From the NCBI GenBank assembly GCA_016195965.1, contig JACPYR010000004.1:1-64000 (forward strand): 64,000 bases of DNA, read 5' to 3'. Positions 8,783 to 16,416 of the stretch are shown in pieces; positions within the stretch are counted from its first letter, which is position 1; each line of letters opens with the position of its first letter. The notes beneath the pieces are model-generated. The model searched no databases. It worked only from the letters and a program-made list of their open reading frames with translations, and was not told the origin of the DNA. Position numbers and translations under genes: made by a program. The DNA is from Nitrosomonadales bacterium. Lineage in GTDB: Bacteria; Pseudomonadota; Gammaproteobacteria; Burkholderiales; Gallionellaceae.

Positions 8783-9475
8783 ATGTTCTTGAAGATGACG
8801 GTTGGCAGCATTCGTGTTGTGCTCATCGATGATCACAAGAGTATGCTCTGGGGTTTGGAGAGGCTCATCGACAGCCAAAGTCCAAAAATGCAAGTGGTTG
8901 GGAAATTCACCAGCCATGCCGAAGCATCTGCCCATATAAAAAAACTATCCCCCGACGTCATCCTGCTGGATCTTGATCTGGGCGATGAGCACGGCCTGGA
9001 TATCATTCCGCAGCTGGTCTTTCATATGCAGGCAAAAATTCTGGTCTTGACCGGCGCGCGCGATGCGATGCTGCTTGACAAGGCCTTGATTGCCGGAGCA
9101 AAAGGCGTCGTCGAAAAAGGGGAACCCGTTGAAACAATTCTGGCTGCCATTGAGCGGGTGCATAGTGGTCAGTTGTGGATGGACCAAGGCAGGATGGGCA
9201 GAATCATCATAGAGCTGTGCCGCCAAAAATCACTCGAAGAAAATGATCCTGACCGCAAGAAAATAGCATCGCTTACCCCGAGAGAGCGTGAGATTGTGAA
9301 GGCCGTAACTTCCCGTTCCGGGACAACCTGCATTGATGTTGCGAAAGAGCTGCGTGTCAGCGAGAGCACTTTGCGCAATCACCTCAGCTCTATTTACTCC
9401 AAGCTTGACCTGACCAACCGCCTGGAACTCTGGGAGTTCGCGCATAAACATGCGTTGAACGGCGCAGTCCGATAA
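8783..9475 (+). CDS. NarL/LuxR-family response regulator (second)
   Basis: The 230-residue protein has a receiver domain with D16-D17, phospho-acceptor D63 in VILLDLDLGDEHG and a lysine in VVEKGEP, then a linker of about 30 residues and a LuxR-type helix-turn-helix (LTPREREIVKAV ... STLRNHLSSIYSKLDL). The start at 8783 is preceded by GAGAG; the ATG at 8795 is an alternative with GAAG upstream. No kinase is adjacent on this strand, so it is either an orphan or a second output of the hybrid kinase. It is convergent with the TauD-like gene. Confidence 0.88.
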   Translation: MFLKMTVGSIRVVLIDDHKSMLWGLERLIDSQSPKMQVVGKFTSHAEASAHIKKLSPDVILLDLDLGDEHGLDIIPQLVFHMQAKILVLTGARDAMLLDKALIAGAKGVVEKGEPVETILAAIERVHSGQLWMDQGRMGRIIIELCRQKSLEENDPDRKKIASLTPREREIVKAVTSRSGTTCIDVAKELRVSESTLRNHLSSIYSKLDLTNRLELWEFAHKHALNGAVR

Positions 9476-9517
9476 AGGTTAACGTCGGCTGCGTTGTAGT
9501 AAGTTTTTTCCGCGGCC

Positions 9518-10402
9518 TTAAGTCCGCGATGTTGCTGCGATCCTGTCATGGTAGCGCGCGCGGAACAGCAGGCGCGGGGCATTGGTGTTGTCAATAAAGG
9601 CGGCACGCTCATGCAGCACGTTGTTGCACAGCAGCCCCATGCCGGGTTCCAGGCGCAGGCGGTGGATGTGCGGTGAATTCGAGGCGAGCAGTTGTTCCAG
9701 CATCGCGACCGCGGCCCGCGTGGCATCGTCCTGCTTCCATTCGATGCTGCGGGTGCGCGCGGTATAGCGCATGTGCAGCGCGCCGCTTTTATCCAGCGAA
9801 AACACCGGGCCGGTCTGCGCTGCGCGCGCCACGCCATGTTCGTCGGTGCGTTCCGGGATGGTCATCGCATCCGGTGCGGACAGCGCGCGGATGAAATCGC
9901 TGCTTGCGTCACGCAGCATCAGGTAAGCGATCTCGTGATCCAGCAATCGGTTTTCGCCGCCTTGCCCGGCGCTGTGCAGGCAATGCAATATCATGCCGCG
10001 CACCTGACGATCGGGCGTATTGTAATAGCCATCGGTATGCCATTTGATCGCGCGGTCGGTGTAGGGGATATAGGCCTGGCGCTGGCCTTCGTTCTTGCAT
10101 ACGGTAATGCGGGTGATGCCCTGTTCGCCCGCCAGCCAGTTGGCATCCAGGCTATTTAGCCCGAACTGCTGTCCGAGTTGGCGCACCATGTCCTCATCAA
10201 CCCGCTCTGTGTGGGTGGCATAGATGGCCATGTTGCTGCGCCGGCAGCGTTCCAGCAGTGCCGTATGTTCGGATGGGGTCAGCGCACGGGGATCGTTGAT
10301 TTCGACGATCAGCTTGGCGGTGCCGGTGATCGCGTTTTCCAGCTTGCGCTCTCGCCAGCGCTGGTAGGCACTGTCATTATCCAGGTCGAATGGGGATGGC
10401 AT
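9518..10402 (-). CDS. TauD/TfdA-family Fe(II)/2-oxoglutarate dioxygenase
   Basis: The 294-residue protein carries the facial triad of the family: H122 and D124 in KWHTDGYY and the distal H264 in NNVLHERAAF. R277 in PRLLFRARYH is the likely 2-oxoglutarate anchor. Family members hydroxylate a wide range of substrates, including taurine and alkylsulfonates, but the substrate here cannot be predicted. It is the last gene of the minus-strand satellite group, three bases after the 198-residue unknown protein, so it is probably co-transcribed with it and with the TusA-like gene. That neighbourhood suggests an organosulfur substrate, as inference only. Confidence 0.85.
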   Translation of the reverse strand: MPSPFDLDNDSAYQRWRERKLENAITGTAKLIVEINDPRALTPSEHTALLERCRRSNMAIYATHTERVDEDMVRQLGQQFGLNSLDANWLAGEQGITRITVCKNEGQRQAYIPYTDRAIKWHTDGYYNTPDRQVRGMILHCLHSAGQGGENRLLDHEIAYLMLRDASSDFIRALSAPDAMTIPERTDEHGVARAAQTGPVFSLDKSGALHMRYTARTRSIEWKQDDATRAAVAMLEQLLASNSPHIHRLRLEPGMGLLCNNVLHERAAFIDNTNAPRLLFRARYHDRIAATSRT

Positions 10403-10405
10403 GAC

Positions 10406-11002
10406 TCAATCTCCGCTGGTGACTTTGCGGGTGCGAGTTGGCCTGGGTTCTGATTCATAAAGATTGCGCATGGTTGCTTCCACCATCTCCACGGCTTCCG
10501 GCGCCGCTATGCTCATCATCTGGTCTATCACCCATTCGACATCTTTTTCATCCATGACTTCGCGCATGCAGTAGGCGAGATAACGGGTAAAGGCGAATTC
10601 GGGGCCATCGCTGCCGTAGTTGAAATCGGCGTATTCTCCGGCGCGCTGGTTGAGTATGTCGATGAAGCGCTGCTTGTGTGCGGCGAGACTGTTGCCCATC
10701 AAACGGCTTTGATTTTCGGCGAGGGTTTCCGCGACGCGATTGGCCAGCGTGCTGGTGAAGGTATAGCGGTCTTCGGCGGATAACTGGCGATGGGCGACTC
10801 GATCTGCGACCTGGACCAGAAACACCAGAAATTCGGTGAGAAATGAAAAGTACTGCGGGCCGATCGCGATCTCGAAATTCGCCTTGCGGGTATTTTTGAG
10901 CGCGTTGTCGGCGATGCGCCAGATGGTAAATGCCAAGGCCCCTGCAACTTCCTGCGGTGATTTTTCGCGGTCAGCCTTGAACCAGTGGCTTTTGATGCGC
11001 AT
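10406..11002 (-). CDS. Conserved helical protein of unknown function next to dsr
   Basis: I do not recognise a named family in this 198-residue protein. It has no signal peptide or membrane segment, is predicted to be mostly helical, and has a single cysteine (in YLAYCMREV). The central part is rich in aromatic and acidic residues and the C-terminus is basic (RPTRTRKV). It lies between the two-domain TusA gene (17 bases upstream) and the TauD-like gene (3 bases downstream), so an operon with both is likely and a role in sulfur metabolism is plausible by context. Confidence 0.7.
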   Translation of the reverse strand: MRIKSHWFKADREKSPQEVAGALAFTIWRIADNALKNTRKANFEIAIGPQYFSFLTEFLVFLVQVADRVAHRQLSAEDRYTFTSTLANRVAETLAENQSRLMGNSLAAHKQRFIDILNQRAGEYADFNYGSDGPEFAFTRYLAYCMREVMDEKDVEWVIDQMMSIAAPEAVEMVEATMRNLYESEPRPTRTRKVTSGD

Positions 11003-11019
11003 GTCAGGTGCGGCGCAAG

Positions 11020-11511
11020 TTAACGCCAGCCCTTTTGCAGGTAGAACTCATACTCGCCAGCGGACACTTCGACGGTGCTGACGATTTTGACTCCCGTTGT
11101 GTTTGCCCAGCCCACGATGTCGGATCGGATGCCGGGGCAGTTGCTGACCAGCTTGAGAATTTCGCCTGAATTCATGCCGTTCAACAGTTTCTTTGCTTCC
11201 ACGATGGGGCCCGGGCAAACCACGCCGCGTATGTCGAGAATGACATGCGCCTTGAGCGCTTCTCCCTGGCCTTTCATGACGTAGTAACCTGTGCCGCCAT
11301 CCGGCATGCTTTCGGTTTTTAATACTTTGTTATGGGTCTGTTCGGCCCAGGAAAAGAGATCGTCCCTGGTGCCGGGGCAGTCGGAGATCAATAACAATAC
11401 TTGTTCGTTTTTCAGGTCGTCGACCACGCGCTTGGCACCGAGCAGCGGTGCGGGGCAGGTCAGGCCACGCATATCCAGCGTGACATTGGCGTGCAGGTCT
11501 TGAGTGTTCAT
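11020..11511 (-). CDS. Two-domain TusA-like sulfur carrier protein
   Basis: The 163-residue protein consists of two TusA (SirA) domains in tandem. Each has the strand-CPxP signature: DMRGLTCPAPLL with C19 and DIRGVVCPGPIV with C99. Each also has a second cysteine in a matching position, SDCPGTRDD (C45) and SNCPGIRSD (C125). TusA proteins carry sulfane sulfur as a persulfide on the CPxP cysteine and deliver it to DsrE in sulfur oxidisers or to TusBCD in tRNA thiolation. A fused pair with four cysteines suggests intra-chain sulfur transfer or a two-site carrier. The location beside dsr supports a role in feeding sulfur to DsrEFH. Confidence 0.88.
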   Translation of the reverse strand: MNTQDLHANVTLDMRGLTCPAPLLGAKRVVDDLKNEQVLLLISDCPGTRDDLFSWAEQTHNKVLKTESMPDGGTGYYVMKGQGEALKAHVILDIRGVVCPGPIVEAKKLLNGMNSGEILKLVSNCPGIRSDIVGWANTTGVKIVSTVEVSAGEYEFYLQKGWR

Positions 11512-11544
11512 ATTCTAAATTCCCTATCCATTTTTAAAGCGTTG

Positions 11545-11711
11545 CTAGTGCAGTGTTGCATTCTGTTTGGAATTTAACTTTTCCTGTGGGAGCGGCTTTA
11601 GCCGCGATTGGCCGCTCGATTTTACTGCCTGCATCGCGGCTAAAGCCGCTCCCACAAAGGACTTGCTTGATAGCTCCATTAAGTTTCATCAACAGTGCAA
11701 CACTACACTAG
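11545..11711. mobile_element. MITE-like element, copy 2 (167 bp)
   Basis: The element has the same ends as copy 1, with one mismatch in the left terminal repeat (CTAGTGCAGTGTTGCA), CTAG at both outer edges, and the same internal REP-type palindrome. Its interior is very similar to copy 1 apart from the loop between the REP arms and the extra arm copy. It is inserted between the two-domain TusA gene and the RspA-like gene, ending one base before the stop codon of the latter. Confidence 0.85.
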
Positions 11712-11712
11712 T

Positions 11713-12042
11713 TTAATATCCACCCTTGCCATAAGGCTGCGGCAGGCCGGCCACCTTTGCGCCTTGCTTGGCCGGGCCGGTCGGAAATAAATCATACAGG
11801 GCTTTGCTGTCTGCCTCCGGCCAGAATTCATTGACGCCCTTCAGCATATTGCGGAAATTGGGCGTATGCCCATGTTCGCGGTACTGCTCGCGCATGTAGT
11901 TGATGACCTGCCAATGCCGGGGCGTTAGCTCTATACCTTCAGCCGCAGCGATGACATTCGCGGTTTCTTCGCTGAAATCTGGCTCCAGCAAATATCCGTC
12001 GGCGTCGGTTTCCAGTTCATTGCCCGCGATAATGTATCCCAT
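11713..12042 (-). CDS. DsrC/TusE-family paralog without cysteines (RspA-like)
   Basis: The 109-residue protein aligns along its length with the DsrC encoded at 16741 (start MGYIIAGNELETDADGYL, middle TPRHWQVINYMREQYREHG, end PAKQGAKVAGLPQPYG). Both redox cysteines of DsrC are missing: the penultimate cysteine is lost in the YGKGGY tail and the other is alanine in KQGAKVAGL. DsrC-family proteins lacking both cysteines have been called RspA and proposed to be regulatory. The ATG at 12042 has a strong GAAGGAG upstream. It follows the Cas6-like gene by 28 bases, so the two are probably co-transcribed. Confidence 0.88.
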   Translation of the reverse strand: MGYIIAGNELETDADGYLLEPDFSEETANVIAAAEGIELTPRHWQVINYMREQYREHGHTPNFRNMLKGVNEFWPEADSKALYDLFPTGPAKQGAKVAGLPQPYGKGGY

Positions 12043-12070
12043 GATTGATCTCCTTCGGAAAAATAATGAC

Positions 12071-12682
12071 TCAGCCCTCACTCAAGCCAGAAATGACCTT
12101 GTAAGGAACAAAAATGCCGCAACCAAATTGTCTGCCTTCTCCCAGCCCGGTATATTGCAGCTGCAGCGAGGCTGCGGGTGACAGGTCGTGTATCACCAGG
12201 CTGTATCCCTGCAAGACTTGCTGGTCACCGCTGATGGTGTGCCGCTTGCCGCAGATCAGCTTGCCCTTGATCTGCATTTCTGCCAGTTGGGCTTGAATGT
12301 GTTCCACAAACATCACCTCGTCGCTGACGCCGGTGACCTGTTGCGCGTGTATCGTGGGGTAGGGCTGGATGGGTCTGGCCTTTGCCGTTCCCAGCCGCAG
12401 GGGGCTTCCTGCGATATCGAGTTGATGTCCGGTCAGGCGTGCGGCAATATGCTCTGCCAGCAGGGTCGGCAAGCGCATCGCCAGTTTGGCGCGCTTGGGC
12501 AACAGGAGGTTCTCGTTGTTTCCGGTTCCGCGCAGCGGTAGTATCCCGGCAGATTTTTCTGCGCTGAGTTCGGGTATATGGCGTATCAGCGCCGCCCATA
12601 GCGCAAAGGGATACGCGGCGGGAAGTGTCCCGCCGTCGAGATCGAACACCATGTCGATCATCTCTGGAGCCGGATTAGACAT
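12071..12682 (-). CDS. Orphan Cas6/Cmx6-family (type I-MYXAN type) RNA-binding protein
   Basis: The 203-residue protein matches the Cas6/Cmx6 family from end to end: an N-terminal EMIDMVFDLDGGTLP, a middle RAKLAMRLP and a C-terminal glycine-rich loop GLGEGRQFGCGIFVPYK typical of RAMP-fold Cas6 endoribonucleases. In CRISPR systems these proteins cut precursor crRNA at repeat hairpins. No CRISPR array and no other cas gene occurs in this window. The gene is instead embedded between a 70-residue unknown (3-base gap) and the RspA-like gene, next to the dsr operon. Whether it is still a ribonuclease cannot be told; a histidine is present in CGKRHTISG. Confidence 0.82.
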   Translation of the reverse strand: MSNPAPEMIDMVFDLDGGTLPAAYPFALWAALIRHIPELSAEKSAGILPLRGTGNNENLLLPKRAKLAMRLPTLLAEHIAARLTGHQLDIAGSPLRLGTAKARPIQPYPTIHAQQVTGVSDEVMFVEHIQAQLAEMQIKGKLICGKRHTISGDQQVLQGYSLVIHDLSPAASLQLQYTGLGEGRQFGCGIFVPYKVISGLSEG

Positions 12683-12685
12683 ACG

Positions 12686-12898
12686 TCAGTCTTTTTGTGA
12701 GTTTGCCCATTGTTGCATTGCTGCGGCCCATTGTTCTGCCGTCGCGGGATCGATGTCAAAGATAGTAAAGCGTTTGCCTTCACGAATACGGATACGCATC
12801 AAGCTTATTCCGCCTTCGGCATGATCTATTTGCTGTAGTTCAATTTCCTGGCTACCCAGCGGTACCTTGATCTTGGTTAATGCGCTGATTTGTGCCAT
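12686..12898 (-). CDS. Small conserved protein of unknown function (70 residues)
   Basis: The 70-residue protein reads from ATG at 12898, preceded by GAGAGGA. It has a short N-terminal strand region (KIKVPLGSQEIELQQI), a central basic motif MRIRIREGKRFTIFDIDP and a helical, tryptophan-containing C-terminus. It resembles a family of tiny uncharacterised proteins (possibly DUF6967), an assignment I am not sure of. It is the first gene of the minus-strand group, divergent from dsrA, so its promoter lies in the shared dsr control region. Confidence 0.7.
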   Translation of the reverse strand: MAQISALTKIKVPLGSQEIELQQIDHAEGGISLMRIRIREGKRFTIFDIDPATAEQWAAAMQQWANSQKD

Positions 12899-13245
12899 GA
12901 TAATTTCCTCTCGTTTTGGTTTAGCCGCAACCCTCATCAGGGTATTCTGAACGAGAATCAGTAACGGCTTAAGTTTATCGTTAATATACTTGTTTTTGAA
13001 ATACTACCGGGGGAAACAAAATACTACCCTTAAGGGTTATAAACGATAGCCGCTTAGGGTGATGGAATGCGCAAGATGATATATCGTAGTATGCTAATAC
13101 ACTAAAGAACATGGGCTGACCGCAAGATATAGCAAATGTAGCCCGCATGCGTAACCGTGTAACAAGCCCCGCCTCTGTCGGGTTATTATTGAATCGTTTG
13201 CCAGCAGTCAGCCCCAGGCGACCGCGACTAAAAGGAGATCTTATT
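12899..13245. promoter_or_regulatory. Divergent dsr control region with direct repeats
   Basis: This 347-base gap separates the dsr operon from the satellite group. AAATACTACC occurs twice at 12999-13008 and 13019-13028, exactly 20 bases (two helical turns) apart. A reverse-orientation core GTAGTAT follows at 13086-13092. The second repeat runs into a perfect 12-base palindrome ACCCTTAAGGGT at 13026-13037. This looks like an activator-binding array. A strong Shine-Dalgarno site AAAGGAG precedes dsrA. I could not assign a sigma-70 promoter with confidence. Confidence 0.5.
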
Positions 13246-14544
13246 ATGGCCAAGAAGATGCATGATACCCCGAACCTCGATCAGCTTGAGGATGGTCCGT
13301 GGCCCAGTTTTGTGACCGGCTTGAAAGAGCTGGCCAAGGATAAGGATTACGTCGTCGATCTGTTGGGTCAACTCGAAACCTCGTACCGAACCAAGAAAGG
13401 TTACTGGAAAGGCGGCACGGTAGGTGTATTCGGTTATGGCGGCGGTGTGATTCCGCGCTTTACCGAACTCAAGGATGACAAAGGTCAGCCGGTCTACAAG
13501 GATTGTGCGGAATTTCATACGCTGCGCGTGATGCCTCCGCCCGGCATGCACTATGACACCAAGGTGTTGCGCGACATGTGCGACATCTGGGAGAAGCATG
13601 GCTCGGGCTTGATCGCCTTCCACGGCCAGTCCGGCGACATCATGTTCCAGGGGGCGACCACGGACAACGTGCAAAAAGCCTTCGATGAAATCAATGAGCT
13701 GGGTTTCGATCTGGGCGGCGCAGGCCCTGCGGTGCGTACTTCGATGTCCTGCGTGGGTGCGGCGCGTTGCGAGCAGTCCTGTTACGACGAGGCATCGGCT
13801 CATCGTACCGTGTTGAATACTTTTCTGGACGACATTCATCGTCCTTCTTTGCCGTATAAATTCAAGTTCAAATTCTCCGGTTGTCCGAACGATTGCATGA
13901 ATTCGGTGCAGCGCGCCGACATGGCCGTGATCGGCACCTGGCGCGACAACATCCGTACCGACGAGGCGCTGGCGAAAAAATGGTTTGCCAAGCACGGCAT
14001 GGGCGAGTTGGTGAATGACGTGGTGGCGCGTTGCCCGACCAAGACGTTCCAGTTGAAGGAAATCAAGAACGTCAAGAAGGGCGACAGCATTTCCAGCGTG
14101 GCCGTCAGCGACACCCATGCGGTCGAAATCGACAACCGCGATTGCGTGCGCTGCATGCACTGCATCAATGTGATGACCGGCGCACTGGCTCCCGGTAAAG
14201 ACAAGGGCGCGACGATACTGGTGGGCGGCAAGCGCACCCTGAAGATCGGCGACCTGATGGGCACCGTGGTTATCCCGTTCATGAAGCTGGAAACAGATGA
14301 AGATCGCGAAAAGCTGGTCGATCTCGGTCAGCGCATCATCGACTTCTTTGCGGAAAATGCGCTTGAGCACGAGCGCACCGGCGAGATGATCGAGCGCATC
14401 GGTCTGGTGAATTTCCTGGAGGCATTGGAAATCCCGGTGGATCCGAACATGGTGACGACTCCGCGCATGAATCCTTACGTCCGCACCGATGGCTGGGACG
14501 AGGAAGTTGCCAAAATCAATGCAAAAAAATTAGCCGCAGCCTGA
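13246..14544 (+). CDS. dsrA: Reverse dissimilatory sulfite reductase alpha subunit
   Basis: The 432-residue protein starts MAKKMHDTPNLDQLE; the ATG at 13246 was chosen over an upstream in-frame ATG because of the strong AAAGGAG site and family length. The siroheme-[4Fe-4S] cysteines are in CVGAARCEQSC and FSGCPNDCMNS, and a ferredoxin-type domain with CVRCMHCINVM lies between about residues 275 and 340. With DsrB it forms an alpha2beta2 cytoplasmic enzyme. Linkage to dsrEFH and dsrL marks the oxidative type, which turns the DsrC-bound persulfide into sulfite. It is the first gene of the dsr operon. Confidence 0.97.
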   Translation: MAKKMHDTPNLDQLEDGPWPSFVTGLKELAKDKDYVVDLLGQLETSYRTKKGYWKGGTVGVFGYGGGVIPRFTELKDDKGQPVYKDCAEFHTLRVMPPPGMHYDTKVLRDMCDIWEKHGSGLIAFHGQSGDIMFQGATTDNVQKAFDEINELGFDLGGAGPAVRTSMSCVGAARCEQSCYDEASAHRTVLNTFLDDIHRPSLPYKFKFKFSGCPNDCMNSVQRADMAVIGTWRDNIRTDEALAKKWFAKHGMGELVNDVVARCPTKTFQLKEIKNVKKGDSISSVAVSDTHAVEIDNRDCVRCMHCINVMTGALAPGKDKGATILVGGKRTLKIGDLMGTVVIPFMKLETDEDREKLVDLGQRIIDFFAENALEHERTGEMIERIGLVNFLEALEIPVDPNMVTTPRMNPYVRTDGWDEEVAKINAKKLAAA

Positions 14545-14555
14545 GGAGAGAAGAG

Positions 14556-15653
14556 ATGAATCAAGCCGTTCAAGCTGACAAGCCCGCCGCAAAACGCAAG
14601 CCGAAAGAAACCGGCGTTCCCGATAACAAGCAGTACCTGCATCCGTTGCTGGCCAAGAACTACGGCGACTGGAAGTATCACGACCGTCCCCGTCCCGGCG
14701 TGCTGCATCACGTCGCGCACAGCGGCGACCAGGTGTGGTCGGTGCGCGCCGGTACGCAGCGCCAGATGGACGTGGGCACGATACGCAAACTTTGCGATAT
14801 CGCCGACAAATATGCGGAAGGCCACGTGCGCTTCACGATACGTTCCAACATCGAGTTCATGGTGTCGAAGGCAGAGAAGGTCGATCCGCTGATCGCCGAA
14901 CTGGAAAAGCATGGCTTCCCGGTGGGCGGCACCGGCAACTCGATTTCGATGATCGCCCATACGCAAGGCTGGCTGCACTGCGACATTCCGGGCACGGATG
15001 CATCCGGCGTGGTCAAGGCGCTGATGGACGAATTGATCGTGGAATTCAAGCGCGAGGAAATGCCTAACCGCGTGCATCTTTCCACGTCCTGTTGCGAGAT
15101 CAACTGCGGCGGCCAGGCAGACATCGCGATCATCGTGCAGCACACCAAGCCGCCGGTGATCAACCATGATCTGGTCGCCAACGTGTGCGAGCGTCCGACC
15201 GTGGTGGCGCGTTGCCCGGTGGCGGCGATCCGTCCGGCGATGGTGAATGGCAAGCCTTCGCTGGAAATCGATGAGTCCAAGTGCATGTGCTGCGGTGCGT
15301 GCTATCCGCCCTGTCCGCCGATGCAGATCAATGATCCGGAAAATTCCAAGCTGGCGATCTGGGTGGGCGGCAAGAATTCCAATGCGCGTGGCAAGCCGAC
15401 CTTCATGAAGATGGTCGCCTCCGGTCTGCCCAACAATGCGCCGCGTTGGCCCGAGGTCAACGAGGTGGTGAAGAAGATATTGCATGTTTACAAGGAAGAT
15501 GCGCGTCCCTGGGAGCGCATGGCTGACTGGATCGAGCGCATCGGCTGGCCGCGCTTCTTCGAGAAGACCGAATTGCCGTTCACCAAGTATCTGATCGACG
15601 ACTGGCGCGGTTCGCGTGCGACCTTCAATGCGTCTACGCATATCCGCTTCTGA
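14556..15653 (+). CDS. dsrB: Reverse dissimilatory sulfite reductase beta subunit
   Basis: The 365-residue protein is the paralog and partner of DsrA. Conserved cysteines are in STSCCEINCGG, and the inserted ferredoxin domain has the ligand set SKCMCCGACYPPCPPM. DsrB provides the siroheme ligands for the catalytic site at the alpha-beta interface. It follows dsrA by 11 bases with GAGGAGAGAAGAG upstream. The opposite strand also shows a long open frame, which is a shadow of the codon usage here. Length and composition match DsrB of sulfur oxidisers. Confidence 0.97.
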   Translation: MNQAVQADKPAAKRKPKETGVPDNKQYLHPLLAKNYGDWKYHDRPRPGVLHHVAHSGDQVWSVRAGTQRQMDVGTIRKLCDIADKYAEGHVRFTIRSNIEFMVSKAEKVDPLIAELEKHGFPVGGTGNSISMIAHTQGWLHCDIPGTDASGVVKALMDELIVEFKREEMPNRVHLSTSCCEINCGGQADIAIIVQHTKPPVINHDLVANVCERPTVVARCPVAAIRPAMVNGKPSLEIDESKCMCCGACYPPCPPMQINDPENSKLAIWVGGKNSNARGKPTFMKMVASGLPNNAPRWPEVNEVVKKILHVYKEDARPWERMADWIERIGWPRFFEKTELPFTKYLIDDWRGSRATFNASTHIRF

Positions 15654-15667
15654 GGCGAGGTGACTGC

Positions 15668-16027
15668 ATGAAATTCGGAATCGTTGTTAACGAAGGGCCT
15701 TACCAGCATCAATCCAGCGATACGGCCTATCTGTTCTGCAAGGCTGCGATAGAAAAAGGCCATGAAGTTTGGCGGGTGTTTTTTTATCACGATGGCGTGA
15801 ACAACGCATCGAAATTGACCGAGCCGCCGCAGGACGACCGGCATATCGTGAATCGCTGGAGCAAGCTCAATGAGGAGCATGGCGTGGATCTGGTGGTTTG
15901 CGTTGCTGCGGCTTTGCGCCGGGGCATCAAGGAAGAAAACCTGGCCCAGGGTTTCCGGATTTCCGGGCTGGGGCAGCTGGTGGAGGCGGGCGTCAAGTGT
16001 GACCGTCTGGTTACCTTTGGCGATTGA
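15668..16027 (+). CDS. dsrE: Sulfur transferase subunit DsrE
   Basis: The 119-residue protein belongs to the DsrE/TusD family. Cysteine 78 in DLVVCVAAALRRG matches the persulfide-carrying cysteine of DsrE from purple sulfur bacteria. DsrE joins DsrF and DsrH in an alpha2beta2gamma2 complex that accepts sulfur from TusA-type donors and passes it to DsrC. The DsrEFH set is found in sulfur oxidisers and not in sulfate reducers, so it fixes the direction of the pathway. It is 14 bases after dsrB. Confidence 0.96.
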   Translation: MKFGIVVNEGPYQHQSSDTAYLFCKAAIEKGHEVWRVFFYHDGVNNASKLTEPPQDDRHIVNRWSKLNEEHGVDLVVCVAAALRRGIKEENLAQGFRISGLGQLVEAGVKCDRLVTFGD

Positions 16028-16036
16028 GGAGCGTAT

Positions 16037-16402
16037 ATGAGCGATATCAAGAAATTCATGTTCGTCAACCGCAAAGCGCCGCACGGCACGATCTACGCGC
16101 TGGAGTCGCTGGAGGTGGTGCTGATCACCGCCGCTTTCGACCAGGATGTTTCTCTGGTATTTGTTGACGATGGCGTATACCAGCTGAAGAAAGGCCAGCA
16201 GACCAAGGGCATCGCAACCAAAAACTTTTCACCCGCATATCGCGCGCTGGAAGGTTACGACATCGAGAAGCTGTATGTCGAAAAGGAATCAATGGAGGCT
16301 CGCGGCCTCAGCGAGGAAGATTTGCTGGTGGATGTGACCGTGCTGGGGCGCGCAGAAATGGGCGAATTGATGGATCGGCAAGACGTGGTCTTGAGCTTTT
16401 AA
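16037..16402 (+). CDS. dsrF: Sulfur relay subunit DsrF
   Basis: The 121-residue protein is of the DsrE/F-like fold (TusC type). It begins MSDIKKFMFVNRKAPHGTIYA, a typical DsrF start, and lacks the active cysteine expected only in DsrE and DsrH. It acts as a structural subunit of the DsrEFH hexamer. The gene has AGGAG shortly before its ATG and lies nine bases after dsrE. Confidence 0.95.
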   Translation: MSDIKKFMFVNRKAPHGTIYALESLEVVLITAAFDQDVSLVFVDDGVYQLKKGQQTKGIATKNFSPAYRALEGYDIEKLYVEKESMEARGLSEEDLLVDVTVLGRAEMGELMDRQDVVLSF

Positions 16403-16416
16403 GGGAGAACCGTTAA

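Noticed and set aside
14475-15641. Long minus-strand open frame (388 codons) opposite dsrB
   Set aside because: It is the antisense shadow of dsrB, rich in His/Arg/Gln with no family pattern, as expected from the codon use of the real gene.
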